64,000 nt of DNA from Sarcocystis neurona (lineage: Eukaryota; Apicomplexa; Conoidasida; Eucoccidiorida; Sarcocystidae). The notes under the pieces are model-generated. The model saw only the letters and a list, made by a program, of their open reading frames with translations, had not been told where the DNA came from and ran no database searches. Shown in pieces: positions 57,412 through 64,000 of this stretch (position 1 is its first letter; each line of letters begins with the position of its first letter). The position numbers and the translations under genes were made by a program. The DNA lies in contig KL647305.1 in assembly GCA_000727475.1 (NCBI GenBank), positions 2,303,255 to 2,367,254 on the forward strand, in the 5' to 3' direction.

Positions 57412-60400
57412 GTAAGCCATCAAACGTGTGTGAGTGTGTAGAAGGATACCGACGTGTGTGTGTGTGTGTGTTCAAGTTGCGGTCGCCTTGTCGCGGGGTG
57501 GTGACCTGTGGCGTCAAACTGACACGTGGGGGTTTGCAAGTAAATTTGTACTCCTACCCACTGCCCCGCTTACAGCAATATACGTATATATATGTATGGA
57601 TAGGTCGATGTATTTATACATCTACAGGAATGTTTGTCGATTTCTGTGCTGCGCGCGTACATCGAGAAGGAGTAGGGAATGCTTGTAAGGTGTATGTTGT
57701 AGTGCGTCTGGGGGTGTGTGCGCACCGCGAATAAGAGGAGGAGGAAGTTTTTCCCGCGGGATTTGCTGCTTTCTGTGCGTTTACGAAGAGACGGGTCGTC
57801 GTACGGGTCGTGCTTTCCCACGCGAATGTTCCGTCATTAGACAGAAGAGGGTTCCTTTTCGAAAAGAAGGCGGTTTTCCTTCGTGGGTATCTGTGTGCGT
57901 GTGCTTGGACTTGTTGTACATGCCTGCTCTCTATAAACAGGCTGCCGTAGATATGAAGAGAACTACTTGCTGTTGCGCGTGTGTCTCTCTCTTTAGCTGC
58001 ACGGCAGAAGGGGACATATGTACGCGCACACGTGTGTGTGTTTGTGGACGTGGGTACATCTCGTGTAGACCGAAAACTGTACATCAAAGCAGACGTACAC
58101 ACTTCTACTTTGCACACAGAGACGGCTGGGCACACCAGGAATATGACCTGTGGGGAGGCAGTGGCGGTTTCCAAAGGAGCAGACCGAGGTGATTTTGTGT
58201 GATAGATTGAGTATGCAGAGCGCAAACAGGCGAAGCAGGAGATGCTGGCTTCCCGACGATTCTGTATTGCGGGAATGGGACTCGTTCTATGGAGGCTGTC
58301 GGTGTCTGCATGCGCGTCGCGGCAGTGTGTCTCCCCTGGGGGGACGTAGAGCAAAGAAGCATGTCTGCGTGAGACGCTCGATTTTTTCAGAGACTGATGC
58401 ATTTGTTATCAGCGTTCGTCAGGCCTGCACGTGGACACGTGTCGCAGATGAGAAAAAGAGGTCCACTGAAACGCATCAATACTAGTGAAGCAGATATATA
58501 TATACATGATTTGTCTCGACGTTCGTCGGGTAGGACGGTGGTGCGCAGATATCCGAGCATTTTCCATGCGCATACCTCTAGAAATGTACGTGTATTGTAT
58601 GTGTGAACTCATAGTACAGGGCATAGTGAGACAGGGAGAGAGCAGTGGATGAGAGGGAGACAGAGAGGGCGAGGGAACTCTGTATAGGAGTACGACGGGT
58701 GTGAGGGGGAACAGAGAGATACAAGGGGAAGACTGTGGAGGAGATGTAGATAGAAGTGTAGATGAAGAGAGAGACAGGTATACATACCCAGAGAGAGAGG
58801 GAGACAAACCGACATGTATTCGTGAATTTTTCAAGGCGAGAGACGCAGCTCTTGTCCCTCGGTTTCTCTCTGTTTGTGTGTCTGTGTGTCTGTGTGTGTA
58901 TGTGTATCACTTCTCTACTCGCATGGCATCCACTGCGTCCTTTGCAGTCCCTCCGGCTTTTCAAGCGATAGTGCTGACCCTCATCAGTATTTGGGGGCAC
59001 GTCGACCTGCGACGTCTTCGCGCCTGTTTCTGTTTTCCCTCACTGTCATCCCCTTCTGTTTGTTTGCCGCTTCGTAGAATCCCGCGCCGTATCACTCGAA
59101 AGGCGGAAAGGGATGGCACGTGCCTCTGGAGTCGCAGCAACTGCGACCCGAGGACATGTGGGAAAGCTCGACTCCTGAGGAAAGCTCTCCCGACGAATTC
59201 GAGGAATTACTTGTCCCGGCAGCGACAGCAGGCGCCGCAGGAGGTGGTGAGGGAAGCGGCGTTCGAAGGAAGTCACCAGCAGCAGCGAGGGGGGGAAGGG
59301 ACGTTGGTTTCGGTGAAGTGCCAGAAGAAGAGGCAGCAGCAGCAGCAGAGCAGCACGGGAGTAGCCGCTCTCCGCTGCGTAGTCTGCTGGGGTCGCGCGC
59401 GTACCGAGCGTTTACTGGCTTTTTCGACAGAGAGACTAAGCGACCGAAGGGGGGGGACGCGCAGACTGGACACAGAGGGGAAGAGCAACCGCAGAGCGAG
59501 AACGAGAAACGAAAAGAAAGCGCAGAGAAGAAGCCGGAACGGCAGCAAGAGCAAACCAAACAGACGGAGGAGACCGGAGAAGAGAGAGCTGCAGGGATTG
59601 TGGCTTTGAGCTGCGTTTCTGGCCAAGAGGAGGGGCGGCCTGTGGCAACAAATGAACGGGACACAGCAGCAGCAACAGCAGCACGGGGACAAGAAGAGAA
59701 TTTTGGGCGGGAAAAGGAGGGAGGAAGAGGAACAGAAGAAGAGGGTGGTTTTGCCGTTGCAGGGCGGGAAGCGCGGGACTCATCTGCGGATGCTGCGTTC
59801 TCTCTCGCTGCCGCTGCTGCAGCTGTTGCCTGTGCAACTGTGGGACGCGAAAGGGAGCCGCTGCAGTCTTCCGCCACTCCTGCTGCGGGAGGCGCCTGCA
59901 CGGCAGTTGACGCCGTGGTGAGCCGGGATGAAACACCAGAGAATTTGGCGTCGCAGTTTGCTGCTGCCGATGCGAAAAGAGGCGGAGCGAGTCGTGGAGG
60001 GGTGGCCCTCGCTGCAGCAGCCAGGGCAGCAGCAGAGCCGGAGGATCGGATTCCTTCTACGCTTGCGAAGGAGAACACCGGGTCTCCTTCTTCTTCTGTG
60101 CCAGTGTGGAAGAAGTCGTCCTCTCCGTCGCGCCACATGTCTGCGTTGTTGAAGTCGGGTTTTCCTTTCGCACTCCCTTTTTCTTCTGTAGGAAGGGGAG
60201 ACAGGCTTGCGACGACGTCTGCTGTCTCCACCGTCTCCCGACCGGCGACGCCGACGGCTCGCACGACGACGACGACTGCGTTTTCGAACACGACGGGCAC
60301 GACCGCATGCACAGCGTCGAGCCCGTGGAGACTGCGGCTGCTCAGCAGCCACAGAGAATCCCACCGGCAGCAGGAGCAGCAGAAGAAGCAGCAGCAGGAA

Positions 60401-63400
60401 GTTTGGGCCCAACACAGAAAGCTGCTGTATGGCGGCTGCGTTCCCGAGGTTCCGGCCAGCTGCCCTGTTGCGCGCGCTCTGCTAGATAGTCTGTTGATTG
60501 CCCAACGAAATCTCGTGGCTGCGCAGACTGAGGCAACGCAGCTGACGCATGCGAAGGTGAAGCAACTGCTGGCTTGCCAGCGTCTGCTGCAGCGGCGCCG
60601 CACGTTGACAGCAGAGGCTGCTTCGGCAGCGCGGTGGGTACTCCTGCGTGAGCGGGACGAAAGAAGGGAAATGGTCGACGAGGACTTCGACGCTCCTCTG
60701 TCTCGCCCTGCGCGGCAGCAGCTGCTGCTGCTTGCCTTCCTGGAGGTCGTGGGCATGCAAGTTCGACTCGCAGAATCGAGGACGAGCGCAAGTTCGGGGA
60801 AAGAAGAAGAAGAAAATGCAGCCGCGGAAACGGATTCTGCTGTTTCTGCCTTTTCTTCAGAAAATCTGCAGGCGCTGGTCAATGCGTGGATCACTGCAGA
60901 AGACGAAGCGCTTTGCAGTGTGCGTCTGAGAGTCGGCCAGAAGCCGGCGAGACCAGGTGCTCATGTGTCGCAAAAGAGCCTCGCGCCTGTTTCTCGAGGA
61001 GGAGAAGAACCGGCAGCGGCACCAGTGGTTGAAGAGGGACGCAGTGGAGAAGAGGGTGGAGGAGGACGAGAAGAGACGCCGCGGCTAACAAAAGACGCTT
61101 CAGCAGCAAGAGAAACTGCAGGGAACGCAACGCCAGCAGCAGGACCAGTAGTACAAACAGAGGAAGCAGCGGCAGCAGCAGCAACAGGGACAGTAGTGGA
61201 GTTAGACGGAGCAGCAGCAAGAACAAAAGCAGAGACAGATGAAGCAACACAAGTAGTCGCAGGAACAGTAGTCGAGGCAGAGAAAGCAGCAGCAAAAACA
61301 GGAGCAGCGACAGAGGAAGCAACAGCAACAGCAGCAGGAACAGGAGTCGAGACAGAGGAGGCGTCAGCAGGAACAAGAGCAGAGACACAGGAAGCTACAG
61401 CAGCAGGAGGACTTGTAGTAGAGAGAGAGGAAGGAACAGCAACAGCAGGAGGAGGAAGAGGAGCGGCAGCAGGAGCGAGTACAGAGGGGGAAGCAGGTGC
61501 AGGGACAGAAGAAGCAGCAGCGTCAGAAGGCGTGACGAAGTCAACCACCGGAAGAAGCAGTGCGGGCTTCCCAGTGGTAGCCGTGCACACGCCTGCAGAG
61601 GAAGACGAGACGAAAACGGCTGCGGCAGCAGAAGGGAAAGAAAGCGCAGCAGCAGAAGAGGGAAGGGCATTAGCAGCAGGGGAAGAAAGCCCGGGGGGGG
61701 CCGCTTCAGGCACGGATGCGAGAAGGGAGAGGCTGCAGCTGAGCAGCGGGCGACACGTGCTGGCGACAGAGCCCTGGCCGGGCGGCACCGGCTTCCAGCG
61801 GTCCCTTGGGACACAAGGCAATGGGGAAGCCGAAGACGAACGGGTAAACAGCTTGCTGAAACAACAGCTGCGAGCACACCGGAACTTGATAAAGGATGTT
61901 GGGCAGGCGTTTTCAAATTTTTTCCCTTTCCGCTTTCGAACTAAGCGAGACGCCGAGGAGGAGCAGAGAGGGGAGGAGCTGGAGCCGGAGGAGGAGGAGC
62001 AGCAGCAGCGGAGAGCCCGTCGCTGGGGGAGGCGCAGGTTCTTTTCGGGGAAGTCGGTGAAAAAACGTGAAGCAACGTCGTCGAACGGAACACGCGAGTT
62101 GGAGGAGGTGACCGAAGACCAGAGACCAGCAGCAGAGGCGGAGCTGCTGCTGCGACAGCAGCGGCAGGAGCAGAGACGTGCGGAGAAACTGATGCGAAGA
62201 GAATTCCGCCGATTCATACGGATGGGAGACAACACTCACAATTGGGCTGACGCCGAACAGCAGGAGGAAGGCGATGGCGCTGGGGCACCAGCTGCAGCAG
62301 GTGACGACGCTGCAACAACAGCTCCAGTAGGTGACAGCTGCGCGGAATTAGCAGACGTTATCCCAGCCGAAGGGGAGGAGGACGATGCTGCGGCAGCAAT
62401 TGCTGCAGACGAAAGGCGTACGACGGGAACAGAGCAGCAGCAGGAAGGGGAGGCCGGGGAAGCGGAGCCGGTAGTCGAGGGGCCAAGGATGTCGTCGGAG
62501 ATCACTAGTTTTTTCGCAGATGTCGCGGTTTCAGGAGCAGCAGCAAAGAAGGGAGAGGCTGCGGTCGGTGGCGGGAAAAGGAGGAGCAGCATGTTCAGTC
62601 AAGAGGAAGCACCCCTCTGGGTAGAGACGGTCGAGGTTCTGGTCCACGGAGATGCTCTACCGAAGGCAGCAGAGGAAACAGACGCGCAGCAGCCAGGGGC
62701 TGCGTCAGTGCATGCGGCTGCTGCACACGGGAGCAGAGAGCCGCGCGTGCAGCCGGAGGAGGTGGCGGTGGGGCAGCAGCAGAAGCAGGATGAGTTGAAC
62801 ATCGTCGGAGAAGTACCACCTGCAGCAGGACGTGACGCAGAGACAATACCCGGCCAGGGAGAAGGCGGCGAAGAGAACCCAGGTGAAGCAGAAGAAAAAG
62901 AAGAAGAGGAAGAAGAGGAAGAAGAGGTTTCTGCTGTTGATGAAGAGGTACTCAAAGGTGCGAAAGCAGAGCTGGCGAAGCTGCTGCTGCAGCAACGCAT
63001 GCTGCTTCGGAAGGATGCTCGCGCGGCCCTACGGCGGGAGCAGCAGGCCCAGCAGCAGCTCGAGCAACAGCAGGTGAAGAAACTTGCCAGGGACAGCAGC
63101 AACCCAGGGGGTGGTGGTGGGGAGGCGACACTGCAGCAACAGCAGGGGGAAGCGCGGGAACCCACTACCGAAACAGCGTGTTCACTAGGGAGCGAAAACC
63201 CGTTTCTTGACGCCAGTGGCAGCGCTACGATCAGCGGACGAGAAACAGCAGCTGCTGCGCCTGCTGATGCTTCTGCTGCAACGGATATTCCATCTGCCGA
63301 GTCTGCTGCTGCGGCTCCTGCTGCTGCTGCGGCTCCTGCTGCTGCTGCGGCTCCTGCCGCTGCCACGTCGACGGCTGCTGCCAGGTCGATCGCTGGTTCC

Positions 63401-64000
63401 AGAGGTGCTACCGCTGCTGCCAAAAGTGCTACCGCTGCTTCTTCTTCTGCTTCGTCTGCGTCTTCGAAGGCGACTGGTGCAGTCTCCGAGGGTCCTGCTG
63501 CCCCTGCTCCTCCTTTTTCTCCGGCAGCCGTAGGGGAGGAGGAGGGCCTGCAGGGCAGTGACGCACAGCTACCGCTGCAGGAGGCAGCAGCCGGCGGATT
63601 TCCCCCGGCATCGGTGAAGACATGGAAAGAAACGTGGGAGGAACTGAAGCGACGCGGTTACGCTGTTTTGCTGGGACGCACCGCCCCGGCGGCGGAAGAA
63701 GATGGAACAGCGGATGAGAGAAAGGCAGAAGAAGCAGCGCTGGACGAGATGTGGGTGTATCCTCCTGCGCTGCAGGACCAGCCACTGGTAATGCTGCAGG
63801 ACTGCAACTTCCGCTTCGTTCAGCGACGTCTGGAGGAAAGGAAGAAGCTGGAGCAGCAGAGAGAAAGTATGTTCTCGCTTCTCAAGCAGAACCTGACGCT
63901 GTCGCCGAAGGCCAGAAAAAGAAGGAGAGAGGAGTGGTACAAAAACTTCACGTACATCTGCTCTCCCTATCCCAAACCCGTCGATCTCCCTCCTCGATTC
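53002..64000 (+). CDS. Giant charged, low-complexity protein of unknown function, 3' end outside window
   Basis: Two exons, 53002-57411 and 59078 to beyond 64000, joined in phase 0 by GTAAGC..TTCGTAG, give at least 3,111 residues. ATG at 53002 reads MSKPSGGGPG, but the N-terminus is uncertain because another frame is attractive between 53050 and 53233. Composition is rich in Ala, Glu, Arg, Gly and Gln, with several repeat-free helical islands, acidic blocks, basic clusters and two internal repeat families. No known domain was recognised, and no signal peptide or membrane segment is evident, so a cytoplasmic or nuclear protein is likeliest (inference). Divergent from the giant minus-strand gene. 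Confidence 0.72.
54282..54400 (+). repeat. 18-base tandem repeat coding EQREQQ
   Basis: About five copies of GAGCAGCGTGAGCAGCAG (G/A variation at the second Gln-Glu), followed by degenerate copies to about 54415. Frame-preserving, so it expands a charged Gln/Glu/Arg helix in exon 1 of the giant plus-strand gene. Confidence 0.9.
57412..59077 (+). other. Intron of the giant plus-strand gene
   Basis: Starts GTAAGCC and ends CTTCGTAG after a pyrimidine-rich tract from about 59040. Contains (TG)n at 57453-57473, TA tracts at 57580-57595 and 58494-58505, a GAGA-rich stretch at 58625-58805 and TGTGTCTG repeats at 58870-58900. Stop codons are frequent in all frames. Confidence 0.75.
59078..64000 (+). 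CDS. Giant plus-strand gene exon 2, open to the window edge
   Basis: Acceptor GCTTCGTAG ends at 59077; the in-frame TAG there shows that translation cannot start upstream. From NPAPYHSKGGKGWHVPLESQ the frame is open for 1,641 codons to the last base. Features: a helical Leu/Arg/Gln-rich island at about 60400-60780 (LLDSLLIAQRNLVAAQTEAT); a degenerate 25-residue repeat at 61142-61486; a basic/aromatic island at 61840-62080 (NFFPFRFRTKRD, RRARRWGRRRFFSGKS); a charged helix RAEKLMRREFRRFIRMGD; a polyglutamate block at 62884-62930; a coiled-coil-like LAKLLLQQRMLLRKDARAAL; Ala/Ser runs at 63290-63480; and a repeat-free end with TWKETWEELKRRGYAVLLGR and RRREEWYKNFTYICSPYPKP. Function unknown. Confidence 0.85.
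61142..61486 (+). repeat. Degenerate 25-residue protein repeat
   Basis: Units begin GPVVQ (61142, short), GTVVE (61187), GTVVE (61262), GTGVE (61337) and GLVVE (61409). The middle three are spaced exactly 75 bases apart and follow the pattern G-T-x-V-E-x-E-x-A-A-A-x-T-x-A-x-T-x-E-A-T. DNA identity is lower than protein-pattern identity. Confidence 0.8.

Noticed and set aside
59092..63423. Three long minus-strand open frames (600, 424 and 274 codons)
   Set aside because: They are antisense to a longer continuous plus-strand frame that joins the upstream exon in phase and has better non-repeat islands.
1..64000. Telomere-type heptamer arrays and mobile elements
   Set aside because: No AGGGTTT-type tandem array, reverse transcriptase, integrase or terminal inverted repeat was noticed on either strand.

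Overview
The window looks like nuclear DNA from an apicomplexan coccidian, almost certainly an Eimeria species. The evidence is long in-frame CAG/CTG arrays giving polyglutamine, polyalanine and polyserine runs, intron-rich genes with GT..AG boundaries, abundant (TA)n, (CT)n and (TACA)n microsatellites, and one very conserved eukaryotic gene split into small exons. The species cannot be named from this sequence. There are no bacterial, organellar or phage features.

Three gene loci are supported. (1) From 402 to 14569 on the plus strand lies the 3' part of exportin-1 (CRM1/XPO1), the nuclear export receptor. At least eleven exons, plus one tentative small exon, can be placed by protein similarity and matching splice phase; the 5' exons lie before the window. 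Its introns are packed with triplet repeats and microsatellites, and one contains a 566-base run of N. (2) From 40667 down to 22628 on the minus strand, five large open exons join in phase into a predicted protein of about 4,240 residues, rich in Gln, Ala and Ser, with no family I recognise. (3) From about 53002 to beyond the right edge on the plus strand, two large exons joined in phase give at least 3,111 residues of another unrecognised charged, Ala/Glu/Arg-rich protein. Its second exon has no start codon and is open to the last base.

Layout: 1-14.6 kb is repeat-rich XPO1. About 14.6-22.6 kb is repeat-poor with no convincing gene, but holds an unusual in-frame 69/45-base repeat near 18.1 kb. 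About 22.6-40.7 kb is the giant minus-strand gene. About 40.7-47.9 kb is triplet-rich DNA with protein-like stretches on both strands that I could not assign. About 47.9-52.8 kb is again repeat-poor and apparently empty. 53-64 kb is the giant plus-strand gene. This alternation resembles the feature-rich and feature-poor segments described for Eimeria chromosomes. Loci 2 and 3 are divergent, so the promoters of both must lie between 40.7 and 53 kb.

The three loci show no obvious functional link. XPO1 works at the nuclear pore. Loci 2 and 3 carry basic clusters that would fit a nuclear location, but that is inference only. No tRNA, rRNA, CRISPR, integrase or reverse transcriptase was recognised.
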